Positions 46,881 to 57,991 of a DNA stretch of 64,000 nt are shown in pieces; positions within the stretch are counted from its first letter, which is position 1, and each line of letters begins with the position of its first letter. The position numbers and the translations under genes were made by a program. Below the pieces are notes generated by a model that searched no databases, was not told where the DNA came from, and saw only the letters and a list, made by a program, of their open reading frames with translations. The stretch comes from Euclidia mi. Taxonomy: Eukaryota; Arthropoda; Insecta; Lepidoptera; Erebidae. The DNA lies in contig OX123185.2 of assembly GCA_944739405.2 (NCBI GenBank), positions 12,062,973 through 12,126,972 on the forward strand, read 5' to 3'.

Positions 46881-47010
46881 ATAATATATTATTTCAGAGG
46901 TCATGAAATCTGTTCATACTATGGGAAAAGAGGCCGAAAGTAAAGGAGGAATAATGGGAATGTGGCATCTCAACGTACTTCATTTTAGTAAGTCAAATTT
47001 AACACTTTAC
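46881..47010. other. Short spacer
   Basis: Nothing seen. Confidence 0.35.
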
Positions 47011-47011
47011 C

Positions 47012-47115
47012 TAAGGCAGCGATAGCCTAGTGGAGATACCAACAGACTGCCATGCAGCGGGTATCGGTTAAAAAACCCTGCACGCATCTCTGACATTCCT
47101 TATGCGCAGATCCCG
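47012..47115 (+). repeat. tRNA-like SINE head
   Basis: gcgatagcctagtggagata then ccaacagactgccatgcagc is nearly the same as 23374-23412. The B box is damaged (ggtatcggttaaaaaaccc). Confidence 0.65.
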
Positions 47116-47560
47116 GACCGTAGTGGTACTGATACATTTGAGCATACACTTGTAACAGAACATCTAGCATTCGCTACGAACATTTTCATGAGCTTTCTAG
47201 CGAGCGCTCTATTCAGCAAAAAGGTCGAAGAAAATTTAGTGTCCCTTCACTAGAACGCTTGCGAGAACGCTCGATACATTGCTCGCTAATGAGGGGTTTA
47301 CACGGGTCGATTTTCGCCGAGCGGCTAGTCGCTTCACAAATTGCCTCACCAAACCGCATCGCCAGCCCATTTATAGGGGGTTTACACGGGTGACTAAAGC
47401 CGCACGATTTTTGCCGCACGGCGTAAATCAACCGTCTAAACAGCAATTCGGCAAGTGACTAAAGCCGCAAGTCCTAAAGTTGGGTAGCATCCGACTTTGG
47501 CCGCGCGGCGATCGGCCGATTCATAATGTTATGGCGTGATACTTACATTATAACGTGTGT
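47116..47560. repeat. Repeat segments of unknown type
   Basis: 47130-47290 resembles 22080-22260. 47290-47560 has the words ggggtttacacgggt (47294 and 47376) and gtgactaaagccgca (47389 and 47455) twice each, with GC-rich hairpin parts, reminiscent of non-autonomous DNA elements. No terminal repeats could be confirmed. Confidence 0.4.
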
Positions 47561-47722
47561 GATTTCAGTGAAAAGTGACGCAGAAATAAGCGAAATCATT
47601 CTAAAGAAGTGCTTAGAGAAAAGTGACTTGATGAGTTTGTGTTGGGTCGTCATGGGCAGAGGCGGCTCGTGAAAGGTTATATTGGGTGCTCACTAAAAAA
47701 GAAGATGAAACTGCTTACAATT
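47561..47722. other. Short non-coding stretch
   Basis: Nothing seen. Confidence 0.35.
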
Positions 47723-47981
47723 TATTTTGTGAATGCATACATACATACATAAACTCACGCCTCGCCTGTTTCCTCGAAGGGGTAGGCAGAGGCATATTAA
47801 ACGCCCACTTTTCGCCAGTGTTTTGATCCCACGTAATAGGTGGCGAGCCTATTGCCGCTTATTGGGACATTTTGTTTGCCAGAGCCTCGTCCGTTGATCG
47901 ACAGGTGCACCACTTGCAGGTGAGGTTGGCTTGGGACCCTAAGTTCTTGGTGGGAACCCTATGCACATATTTTGTGAATGC
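47723..47981 (-). repeat. SINE-like element with RTE tail and 14-bp target-site duplication
   Basis: The element is 47737-47967, flanked by tattttgtgaatgc at 47723-47736 and 47968-47981. The 3' tail (low-coordinate side) is (tatg)n preceded by the RTE-shared end ctgcctaccccttcgaggaa; five extra bases (cgcct) interrupt the end compared with relatives. The head shows no tRNA part, so it is a 5'-truncated insertion. The copy at 23.6 kb is close. Confidence 0.85.
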
Positions 47982-48184
47982 TTTTACAATTAACAGTAAG
48001 ATGTGCTAAATCATCGATACCTCCCTGAACCGTCCACGCAGTATCAACTCCAGCGCCACTAAACAAAATACCTACACGGAAAAGAAAACGGCTTCTTACT
48101 TCCTTCGCATTTTCGCAACCACATAACCAAAGCGTTTTATCATATTGGTCTTTTTTTAAGATTTTTCACAATTTTTTATAAAGT
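47982..48184. other. Short non-coding stretch
   Basis: Nothing seen. Confidence 0.35.
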
Positions 48185-48194
48185 TCTAACTATC

Positions 48195-48470
48195 TATCTA
48201 TATCGTCATGCCTGTCTCCCATTGGGGTAGGCAGAGACTATGGAACGCCACATGCTTCGGTTCAAACATACCTCTTTCGCTTCCTCGACATTCATTAACC
48301 TCATCATGCATGCGCGTCGGTTATAGGTACTTTTAATTTGGCCCATTTTTAGTACGTCACCTATTTGATCGGCGTACGTCTGCCTAGGGCGTCCCCTACC
48401 GACATTTCCATTTATTCTCGCACAATACACTCCTTTCGTATTTCTTCCTTCATCCATCCGTTACTAAAGT
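48195..48470 (-). pseudogene. RTE ORF C-terminal fragment, third copy
   Basis: The - strand encodes the last 80 or so residues of the RTE protein in one frame: VGRGRPRQTYADQIGDVLK, NRRACMMRLMNVEEAKEVCL, then WRSIVSAYPNGRQA and a stop at 48206. It is followed by the shared 3' end and a (tatc)n-like tail. It aligns with both larger copies but belongs to a diverged subfamily. Strongly 5'-truncated. Confidence 0.85.
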
Positions 48471-50240
48471 TTACGCTGTTATATTCCATATTAGTTACAC
48501 AATTTAGCTGTCTTTCTTAAACATATACACACAATCACATACAATTAACACCAATTATTTTCTAATTACCAACGCACTTGCAGAGAAATGTTTTGCTTTT
48601 GTTTACATTCAAATGATATGGCAAAACACTATTAAAAAAAAACGGCGCATATGTTTTAATTTTTCTTCGTGACAAATGGTCATATCATTTAGTCGGGTAA
48701 TATATTCGCGCATGCGCACCTCGTCAAGCTAGCCAGGAGCGGCGCTCCGTATTTGCCTTATTTCTCATACAAATCTTTAGTCTCACGCGCCCAGCGCATA
48801 GAACGCTCTCTCTTTCGCACTCATTACATTTCAGTATTAAGCGTTGTACTAAGCTTTCGTCAACGAAGAGCGCTGTTATGAGCGCTCCACTCAACAAAAA
48901 TACCTCTGTATGTTTCTAGAGTGTTGACAAAATTATGATAAACAGTTTTGTAGTCAAATACTTATTTGTAGATATAGAAAAGAGACTAGGTGTGTATTAA
49001 AATATTGAGCATGTTTATAGAAAAAGTTTATATACATATATTTTATAATTTTGGGAGTTCACTGCTCCAGCGCTCCTTTGAACGAGCCGCCACTGGTCAT
49101 GGGAAACGCTAGGTAGTATATTTGCACCAGGTGAGATACATAACTAAGCTGATGACGAATATAGTGGATATGTATTTGCAAAATATATAACAACAAAGGG
49201 CTAGTTGGTTCGTATACTAATATAATAAAGCTGAAGGGTTTATATGTTGAGTTCAACTACTGGCCGGACTTGAATAATTATATTGCGTTGGTCACACCCG
49301 TTTTATCAAATTGACCTAGTAGTTAATGAGATAAGTGCGTTCAACCAAAGAAACTTACAAATTCGTCAGCTTTGTAAAATTAGTATTTTTACATTTTAGT
49401 TTCGATTTGGCGTCCTCGCCGTAAACTGCACACCCCAAGCTTCGCTACCAAGAAACTAAAGGGCTTTGTCAAAAATTTTAACAAACAGAGCTCTGTGATG
49501 GTCAGCCAATTAAAACCTGCTGCTGGAAAGGGACCCACTACTATGTGGCCGTACTTTACTTCGTATGCTTTGGATTCTGTTTGTGGTAAGTACCTTTATT
49601 GTATTTATAGTTAGTAGAGCCGTGCTGATTTCAGCATAAATGGACCGGCTCAACCGAGGAAGTATTGGGTAGTACCTACTTCCTCGGTTACTTATCAGGT
49701 AGGTTTTTTTTTCATAGGTGTTAGGTACAGAAAATCGACGTAAAGTGAGAATACCTATGCAGCTGCGTTTCGTTCCGTGAGTGAGAGCGCTGGAGGCACA
49801 ATCCCCTATTCCTTCTCCCTCATCCACATTGGATGTGATACATGCGCCGACTTAATTACGAAGTAATTGAATCGGCGTATGTTTTATGTTACTATATTTT
49901 ATTATATTGTTTTTAATATTTTTTTATTCTGTTTTTGTGTAATAATAATAATTGTTTTGTTGCCTAGATACACATGAGTACAAACTACTCATGTGCTAGA
50001 TAATGTACCTATGGATATATATATATTTTATTTTTTTATGTTTTCTCTTTAATTATTCTGCTGTTTAACGTCCGTGCGGCATTTAAGGTGCACACAGAAT
50101 AACAGCGTTGTATTGTGGACACTACCACAATGCAACAATATAGCTGAGTGTGCACCTATCTGTCACAGATTACTGTTATGCCTTGTGATGCTTACTTTTA
50201 TAATTATGTTATACCTTTCCAGTGTCTGTGACAAATAAAT
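48471..50240. other. Non-coding stretch with Helitron remnants
   Basis: 49215-49235 (tactaatataataaagctga) is the 5' end of a family-2 Helitron-like element in + orientation, and 49305-49390 (gacctagtagttaatgagat) is the same family in - orientation, so two decayed pieces face each other. 49668-49705 holds aaccgaggaagta and its inverse around a 12-nt spacer. No gene. Confidence 0.45.
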
Positions 50241-50242
50241 AG

Positions 50243-50400
50243 TTTTTCTTTCTTTCTTTCTTCATTCCACTCTAAGGAGTGGGATAGGATAAGTTCTATC
50301 CCTTTGCCCATCCCAAAGGGCGGCAACGCACTTGTGACTCCTCTGGTGTAACTTGTGTCTATGGGCGGTGATTATCGCTTACCATTAGGTGATCCATCTG
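50243..50400. repeat. LINE-end fragments with (ttct)n
   Basis: acaaataaatag followed by a (ttct)n run looks like a LINE 3' end with polyadenylation signal. Directly after, gggcggcaacgcacttgtga ... cttaccattaggtgatccat is a common moth repeat wording. Confidence 0.5.
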
Positions 50401-50960
50401 CTCGTTTGCATATCTCATATCTCACTTATAACATAAACTTGCGTCTTGTTCGATTTAAAAACAGATGGCGCTAGTGCCAATGTAAACATCGTCTCTATGT
50501 TTAAATTCTCTTATAATTGTATATTAAAAGAAAAGTGTGTAAATCAAGTGAATACATAATAATTATACTACAATATAACAGTGATATCGTTATCCAACGC
50601 GTAGACTCTCTATTTGTAAAGTTATAAATCTGTCTATAAAAGTGTGTAAAACTTCTCATAAACAAGTGTATTTGACTCTTAAAAAGTGCCTGAAGCTATT
50701 AACTTACTACAAACGCTATAATAATAGATAATCTATAAACATCATAAGTGTAGATATTAGTGAATCAAAGTTATTCTGTGCATAAAATAACAAATCATCT
50801 TTTTAATAAACAACAGTGTCGGTGATTACAAAATACTTTAAAATAAGCAACCGTCGCTATACTTGTTAACAAAATTGACCTTTGGACTCATTTAAGACTA
50901 CTATGTTGTTATACATAAGTTGAACACAAATACCAGTTAGAAATTTTTAATGCTTTGCTT
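50401..50960. other. AT-rich non-coding stretch
   Basis: Nothing seen. Confidence 0.4.
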
Positions 50961-50966
50961 AATGTT

Positions 50967-51050
50967 TACATGGTCCAGTAGTGATCGACCGTGAATGAGC
51001 TGCGACGCGACGATTGCCTGTGGTTCAAATCCGGGCCGGCTGAAGCACTT
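50967..51050 (+). repeat. tRNA-like SINE head
   Basis: tggtccagtagtgatcgacc (A box region) and cctgtggttcaaatccgggc (B box region) at tRNA spacing, without a matching acceptor stem. It lies about 120 bp upstream of the ORF1 of CR1-group element 3. Confidence 0.55.
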
Positions 51051-51170
51051 TTTGTAAGATAAGAAGATTTAGTTCTCCAATTTAATAATACTCGTGAAAT
51101 ATAAATTTGTAAAAAAACTATTAGAACAGAATTGGAATTGAACAATAATTTATTATTTTTGTAAATCGAT

Positions 51171-52271
51171 ATGGCATCTGAAAATATCACCTTACGGAAA
51201 CTAAAAAAAACCATCTCATTGCACAATTTATCTAATCAAACGTTGTTGGATACCTCTGCTATTAATCTGGAGGAAGACTCTTTCGAGGAAACTATTAAAC
51301 AATTCAATTGTCAAATACAAGACTTAACCTCGAAGCTTGAATCAGCCAATCAAGAAATAGATAACTTGTCATTGGAAAATAAAGATCTAAAAATGGCGCT
51401 TGGGAAGTATAAAAACACCATAGACCTTTATAAAAAACTTGGATATTCTAGTGACAGCTTGACACCCACTAGCAGTGAGCGAAAGAGAAAAAGAGAGAAG
51501 AGAAATTCGACCGAAAGCGAAATTGAGTTCAGCGCCTACAAGAAAAGAAATAGCAAAGTTACAGATTTGGTACAGTCTGTTGATGACACTTCTCAGGTAC
51601 TTAATGAGATGTCTAACAATAGTTTACAAAACATGAAACATAATGAATATACCACAAAGTTACCTATTGTACAGACACAAAACAAAAGAATAAAAATAGC
51701 TATAATAAGCACGAGGCCCGATGGTAAAATTTTATCCATTGCTGAGGAACAATTCTACACTCATTTTGAAATATGTCATTACATCAAATCATATTGTGGT
51801 TTGGAGAAAATGCTTAATGGAATAAACACCAAATTGGAAACATTTACCGAGGAAGACTACTGTATTATTATGATAGGTGAAGAAGATTTTAATACATCAA
51901 GGGACTATAGTAAACTTATAGAATTACGTAAAAAAGTTTGTATGGACAATTATCACACAAATACTATAATATGCTTACCTACATTTAAACTGCATAATCA
52001 TAGAATAATGTACAATTCTCGTGTGGAGTCTTTTAATAACCTGCTTTATTATGATAATTATGACAAAAAATATACTTGTATATTGGACTCCAATGCTAAT
52101 CTAACCTATGATATGTTTACAAAAAAAGGCGATATTAACTATAAAGGGTTAAGGTGCATTTTCACAGACATAAAAAACTTAATTACATTAATCAGTTTAG
52201 AACGTACAGTTCAAAATAATAATGATAATGAAATAATTTCTAAAGATCAGTTTTTTCATGGTTGTTACTGA
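51171..52271 (+). CDS. CR1-group ORF1 protein, element 3 (intact frame)
   Basis: A complete 366-codon frame with ATG in context gatATGG. Residues about 35-85 are a coiled coil (heptads in the part DLTSKLESANQEIDNLSLEN), residues 100-130 are strongly basic with KRKREKR, which could serve as a nuclear signal or RNA-binding patch, and residues about 175-330 look like an SGNH-type alpha/beta fold (KIAIISTRPDGKIL, YCIIMIGEEDF, NTIICLPTFKL) without the canonical catalytic serine or histidine. Its end overlaps the ORF2 start by 14 nt in a different frame. It is a transposon protein and whether it is expressed cannot be judged. Confidence 0.75.
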   Translation: MASENITLRKLKKTISLHNLSNQTLLDTSAINLEEDSFEETIKQFNCQIQDLTSKLESANQEIDNLSLENKDLKMALGKYKNTIDLYKKLGYSSDSLTPTSSERKRKREKRNSTESEIEFSAYKKRNSKVTDLVQSVDDTSQVLNEMSNNSLQNMKHNEYTTKLPIVQTQNKRIKIAIISTRPDGKILSIAEEQFYTHFEICHYIKSYCGLEKMLNGINTKLETFTEEDYCIIMIGEEDFNTSRDYSKLIELRKKVCMDNYHTNTIICLPTFKLHNHRIMYNSRVESFNNLLYYDNYDKKYTCILDSNANLTYDMFTKKGDINYKGLRCIFTDIKNLITLISLERTVQNNNDNEIISKDQFFHGCY

Positions 52272-54744
52272 TCCTATTGAAACTGAGTCGCATTCTGTAC
52301 ACCTTAAAGAATGCAACACTACTACTGTTACTCTCTATCATCAAAATATGTGTGGATTAAGCAATAAAAAAGATGATTTAGATATTTACTTAAGGCATAT
52401 AGATAAATCAATTAGTTTTATATTTATAACTGAACATTTTCTAAATAGTATATTGGCAACACAACTGAACCTACCAAATTATACATTGAGTGCATATGAT
52501 ACTAGACTGAATAAAAAAAGGGGGTGGTACGCTTATCCTTACACATGTTAGCAGACAAGTTGAGGATCTGGAAATATGTAAACAATTATATAAAATTGAA
52601 AGCTTTGAGGTTTGTGGCATCAGATATGTTGAAACAAATACCTATTTCTGTTGTTGTTATAGAACACCGAAAAATAATAACTTTGAACAATTTCTTGACA
52701 GGCTTGAACAACTTTTGCGTCATTTATTTAGAAAGCAATCTTTTATTTGTGCGGATTTCAATATAGATGTCACTAAAGTTGATAAAAAGCAGCAGGCCTT
52801 CATATCGTTACTGAGGTGTTATGGTTTTAGGTTCTTGATTGACTCTCCTACTTTTATACGTAATAACTCTAGCTCATGTATAGATAATATATTGACAAAT
52901 ACGGTGGCTAGCGGTATTCTCAGTACAGAAGTAGAACATAATGGCCTAGCAGATGGGCATGCAGGGTTATTCTGCACTGCGACGTTAGTAAAAACCCAGT
53001 ATGTTAAGAATGATACGGAATACAAAGTAATTAAACGAAGGATATATAACAAAGTAAATACAATGAATTTCAGACAACAGTTGTTAGAACATGACTGGAA
53101 TATAGGGGTGAAAACATTTATTAGAAAGTTTAAGGAATTGCATTCAAAATCTTTTATTATTAAAAATATCAAATTAAATATAAATAACAAAAGTAAGTCT
53201 AGATGGATTACCAAAGGTATTAAGACGTCTAGTAAAATGAAACGTCTACTTGGTTCCATTAATAAGGCACAGTGCAACGTATCAATTTTTAACTACCGTG
53301 AAAAGTATTTTAGACTCAATAAAAAGGTAATAAGGTGTGCTAAAAGGCTACAAGCTAGTAAACAAATCAGTGCTGCCTCAAATAGTAGTAAAGCAATTTG
53401 GAAAATTGTTAACAATTACAGAAAAAGAAAATTAGCCGACAATAGCATAATATTAAAAGTAGATGAGCGTATAATAGATAATCCTTCTGACATTGCAAAT
53501 GTATTATCAGATCAATTTCAAAACAACACATTGCCACAGTCTATAAATACAATACGGGCCATGGAATACATCACCCTCAATACTATCAAAGTATCAAATA
53601 GTATGATTTTTGAGCCCGTCACTTCGGGGGAGATACTAATGCTAGTCAAAAGTATGGAAGGGAAAAGCTCGTATGCTCACGATGAATTACCATTAACTGT
53701 ATTTAAAAATAACATTGACATACTTGCATCACCAATTTCTGATCTAATGAATGAATGTGTAACTCAAGGCGTATTCCCAGACCAATTTAAAATAGCTCGA
53801 ATAATTCCAATATTTAAGAAAGGATCAAAACAGATCCAGGAAATTACAGACCTATATCGTTGTTACCAGTTCTTTCAAAAATATTTGAAAAGATTATAAA
53901 AATAAGACTTGTAAAACATATTAATATTGAAAAAATTATTGACTGCCAACAATTTGGCTACCAGAAATGTGTGGGTACTCTGGATGCGATCGATTCATTA
54001 ATTGACTGTGTCGTACGGAATATCAATGAAAGACTTAAGGTTGCGGGCTTATTCCTTGATTTAAGTTCTGCTTTTGATAATGTAGATCATGATCTCTTAA
54101 TTCCGAAACTAGAGCATTATGGCATCAGGGATAATTTGTTTATGCTGTTTAAATCATATTTGCATAACAGAAAACAGTATGTAGAGATCAAATCAATTGT
54201 CGAAAGGCAAGAAAGTTGCGCCAAATCTAGCCTAGTTACAATAAAATAGGGCGTGCCACAGGGCTCTGTTTTGGGCCCCATATTCTTTATATTATTCATA
54301 AATGATTTGCCTGCCTTCGTTCAAAATATTATGCCGGATATAAGACTGGTTCTTTTTGCTGATGACACTAGTGCGGTTATAGCCAGTAAACATATACAAG
54401 ACCTAGAATGTAAGATCAACAAGTTGTTGTCAATTTTTGAAAACTGGTTTTGTGCTAATAACCTTATGATAAATATTAAAAAAACAAAATGCATGTTATT
54501 TAAAACCACTGTTAGACAAAACGAAGTGCTAGAATTGGTATCTTTACAAAATAAAGTGGACATAGTAGAAAATTTCAAATTTTTAGGTGTAGAGATTGAT
54601 TGTTTTTTGAATTGGCAGAAAGAACTTGCAGTAATTACAAACACGTTAAGAAGTGCATGTTACGCTATACGAACGTTGAGAGACGAACTCACTGTGTCAC
54701 AAATTCGTCCAGTCTATTTCGCTTTGATAGAATCAAAATTGAGA
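52258..54744 (+). pseudogene. CR1-group ORF2 element 3 (endonuclease-RT), broken
   Basis: The ATG at 52258 lies inside the ORF1 end. The endonuclease start (YHQNMCGLSNKKDDLD, FITEHFL) is followed by a frameshift near 52522. The next frame (52526 to about 53830) contains ADFNIDV, CIDNILTN and FKKGSK. A missing A in the run at 53830 shifts the frame again, and RT continues at 53860 (LPVLSKIFEKI, FLDLSSAFDNVDHD), meets an in-frame TAG at 54247-54249 just before GVPQGSVLGP, and goes on to FADDTSAVI. The protein breaks off near FALIESKLR at 54744. Confidence 0.85.
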
Positions 54745-56775
54745 TTTATTTATTTATTTATTTATTTTAATTAAATTAACAAAGTAACATTACAGAATGA
54801 CTTCCAAACCGTTACAGTGCATACTTAAAAGATACGTAAACAATATTAATATCTTAACAAAATTTATAAACATAACTAAAACATAAACACTAACGGTAAA
54901 CAATATTTATGACTAAACAGAATAATAATACCTAATACATAGGATCTAAATACTAAAAAATATTCTGGCCTTCTTCACAAAAATACACTCAAATTATTTT
55001 CATTATTGTACTCAAATTATCAAAAAATACATCAGCGTCGTGAACTTGGCTCATGAAGTCATTATATAAATTTATGGCTCTAACAGTTGGGGTACTGCTT
55101 ACATAGCTGCAGCTCCATTCGGTAGGACACGAAAATAGGTGATGTCTTCGCCTTCCTACGCCACGTGTGTAATTTTGAGGAACATAGAGTTGCATGCATT
55201 CTAGCACTGCAGGATTATCTACCTTACCGCGCAATAACAGATAGTAATGTAGTATAAGCATTACCCTGCGTCTCAACAGCAGCTTGTCAAATCCCACCAT
55301 TCCAGACACAAACAGGGATGGGTACATGTATGGATAATACCCAAACTTTCTTTTATAGAGGTACCGCGCACACTTCTTTTGGATTTTTTCTATCATAAGT
55401 CCATGCTTTTTATCATGTGGGTCGCATATTATAGCATTGTATTCTAGTTTGCTACGTACATAAGCGTTATATAATAAGACTATTACATTCGTACTGTGAA
55501 ATTGTGACGATGTCCTAAGTATAAACCCTAGAGCTCTACATGCACTTTTACATGTAGTTGAAATGTGTTCACGAAAATCAAGTTTGGAGTCGAAAATCAA
55601 TCCCAGGTCTCGGATGGTATTTACTCGCTCTAGTTGAGAATTTCCTAAACAGTACTGTTCTATGATAGGATTTCGAGACCTAGTGAATGATATGACCTTA
55701 CACTTGTCCACATTAAGATCTAACCTATTTTCTTTACTCCAGAGATTGACTGCGTTTATGTCGCGTTGTAAGTTTTCACAAGATATATCTTTAGGTCATC
55801 TGCGAACATAAGGCACTTAGCTGTATTTAGCACCTTTGGGAGGTCATTTATCATTAAAAGAAATTGAGTAGGTCCTAAAGTACTGCCTTGGCTTACTCCC
55901 GATCTGGTGTAGTACTGATTTGATCGGTATCCCATAAGCTGTACATACTGTCTCCTGTCTCTTAGATAACTGGCCATGAGTTTCAGTAGTCTTGGACTAA
56001 AGCCTAAAGATGAGAACTTCGCTAATAATACGTCATTATCCACAACACAACTTCCGATAATCTAAGTAAACAGCATCAACTTGACGACCGGTTCTCATCT
56101 GGTTCTTTACACTATCTATGAATGTTATGTGGTTAGTCAAGGTAGAACGATTTAATCGAAAACCATGCTGGGTATCATCTAAATGACACTTAACCTGTTC
56201 AATAATTTTGCGATTTAAAATACTTTCGAATACTTTACTAAATACTGATAATATGGCTATCGGTCTGAAATTTGTTACTTGTAGTGATGTATTACTTTTA
56301 GGTACTGGAGTGACTCTCGAAACCTTCCACCTAGATGGATATACTCCCTGCTGTATGCATAAGTTGTATACATATAAAAGAGCGTCTTCTAATACACATG
56401 CGCAGTCCTTAAGAATAAATGTTGGTACAGCATCCGGCCCACTCGCAGAAGAGGTTTTGAGACGCTGGATAGCTTTCCGCAAATCACTTAAACTAATCCT
56501 GTCTATGCTGACTCCTGGTACGTGTCCTTGATCATTCGCAGCACGCTCTGCTTTGATAGGATTTAATTCGGGCGATTTTTTTTGAAACACAGAACTAAAA
56601 TACTCACCAAATGCGTCAGCTGCCTCCTGACCTGTTACTGTTTTAGATCCTAATAAATATTCTTTGCGACATCCTACCTGAGATAGCCTGAGATCCTCCG
56701 TCTCAAAATTTAATAAAAATTGACGAGTGATGGGCTTACTCCGAATGAATGTTGATAAAATATCGATCATGTTTA
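54744..56775 (-). mobile_element. LINE of undetermined clade, 5'-truncated
   Basis: An (aaat)n tail lies at 54744-54765 and the 3' UTR at about 54766-54988. Only the RT part of ORF2 is present, starting near 56770. Sequence features (GVSQGSTLGP, FADDLKIY) differ from the CR1-group copies, so it is another family within the Jockey/I/CR1 radiation. Confidence 0.78.
54989..56770 (-). pseudogene. LINE ORF2 remnant (reverse transcriptase)
   Basis: Three blocks: 56770-56036 (ASGPDAVPTFILKDC, FRPIAILSVFSKVFE, QHGFRLNRST, then VDAVYLDYRK), 56043-55756 (GFSPRLLKLMASYLRDR, GVSQGSTLGP, FADDLKIY) and 55711-54989 (CKVISFTRS, LGLIFDSKLDF, RSKLEYNAIIC, AINLYNDF). At the first junction the AFD residues of the active-site block are deleted and the frame shifts; at the second, a few residues after KIY are missing. 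Loss of the first catalytic aspartate region confirms it is dead. Confidence 0.85.
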
Positions 56776-57320
56776 CAGGAAATCCTTAGCTTCGAGAAAC
56801 GTAGAAAGATCGTGAAAATGTTCGAAGCAATGTTCGGCTCTGTTCGTTGTTCAGTACGACAAAACAAAAAACGATGAATGATCGCTCTTCTGTTAACATT
56901 GAACGCTCAGGTGTATCAACGCCATTACACTTCCTATTCGATATAGTCTCAAACGACACTACTGAACGACTTATTGTCAATTTTTATACATGCTTTACAA
57001 ACAAAGAAATACAGTAATTATTTCTAATATTTATTTGACAGGTCTCAACTACGTAATTTTTCGAAAATAGCGAGGAAATATCAGTCATTTATCCCGTGAC
57101 CACGGCTGGTGTAAGTGTAACCCACGCCGAAGCGACGTCGAAGTATTACTTACTAGAGCAAAGTCCTCCAGTTTTGACCGGCATCCAGTAAGAATTACCA
57201 GTTAGAATTTCCTGAACTCTATGAGAGATGGCGCTGATCTGACTTTTGCCATTACAGTAATACGTTCTTACAAAGTACGTTAATATTTACGTTATCGCAA
57301 CCTAGTAGGACATAAAACCA
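56776..57320. other. Non-coding stretch
   Basis: 56810-56960 resembles 22140-22260 (cgacaaaacaaaaaacgatg against cgaaaaacaaaaaacagtga). No gene. Confidence 0.4.
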
Positions 57321-57325
57321 GGACC

Positions 57326-57780
57326 TTGCACAACCAGTCCCGGATTGGTTTTGAAACATGTAGACAGGCCAAGGAGGCTCTTCCCGTAGCAGACGGTACG
57401 ATAGCTAAACAAGTCCTCCGGCTATCCAAACAACAACTGCGGACAGTCACGGCCGCCTTCACAAGACACGGATCCTTTTATAAACAACTATTTTCTATAG
57501 GTATCACCGACAGCTCGCTGTGCAGAGCCTGTATGGCCACAGACGAGACGGCAGCCCACCTGCTCCTCGACTTCCGTGATGTCGCACAGTATAGGCAGCG
57601 GTACCCGACCAGACACAGCACCCTGAGGGAAGCAGTGGGCCACATCAAGAGTCTGCTGGCCTTCCTCGATGAGCTAGGGTGGCTCGAGTGACACTATTCC
57701 CACTCCGTATGCAAAACACACGCTAGGACGTGGAGTTGCTTAAACAGCCCGTGCTACCATATCATACCATACTTACGTTA
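57326..57780 (+). pseudogene. LINE ORF2 C-terminus (after RNase H)
   Basis: The 57326-57691 frame encodes RQAKEAL, LSKQQLRTVTAAFTRHGSFY, SLCRACMATDETAAHLLLDF and LLAFLDELGWLE. This is the C-terminal end of a Jockey-superfamily ORF2 that carries RNase H, including the CxxC...H....C knuckle. The last cysteine is replaced by phenylalanine (HLLLDF). Nothing of the RT is present. The 3' end follows within 90 bp (ccatatcataccatac). Confidence 0.72.
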
Positions 57781-57931
57781 TACGTAACTTTTTTATATAC
57801 TTTCTTAAATGCAATGTTGCCAGATGTACCTACTTTCGGGCTATACACATACACAAACAGAAAACTGTAATTCCACGATAAAACAGAAAGCAAGACAGAA
57901 AAATCAAACACAGAAAAATAACACAAGTAAC

Positions 57932-57978
57932 GAACAATGGCGGTCTTATCACAAGTTGTGATAAGACCGCCATTGTTC
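57932..57978. repeat. Perfect palindrome, 23-bp arms, 1-nt spacer
   Basis: Arm 1 57932-57954, spacer g 57955, arm 2 57956-57978. The arm wording (gataagaccgccattgtt) resembles the LINE terminus at 46.76 kb, and the LINE starting at 57.99 kb begins just behind it. Confidence 0.95.
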
Positions 57979-57991
57979 ACTAGTTCTAAGA

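Larger units (their letters stand above)
51130..54744 (+). mobile_element. CR1-group LINE, element 3
   Basis: Two ORFs in the order coiled-coil/esterase-like ORF1 then endonuclease-RT ORF2, as in copies 1 and 2, but distant from them in sequence. The 3' part is missing: the ORF2 frame stops being recognisable at 54744 where the tail of an oppositely oriented LINE begins. The 3' half does not resume after that LINE, so this is not a simple nested insertion. Confidence 0.8.

Noticed and set aside
51130..56775. Element 3 interrupted by a nested LINE
   Set aside because: The missing 3' part of element 3 does not resume beyond 56775, so a simple nested insertion is not supported.
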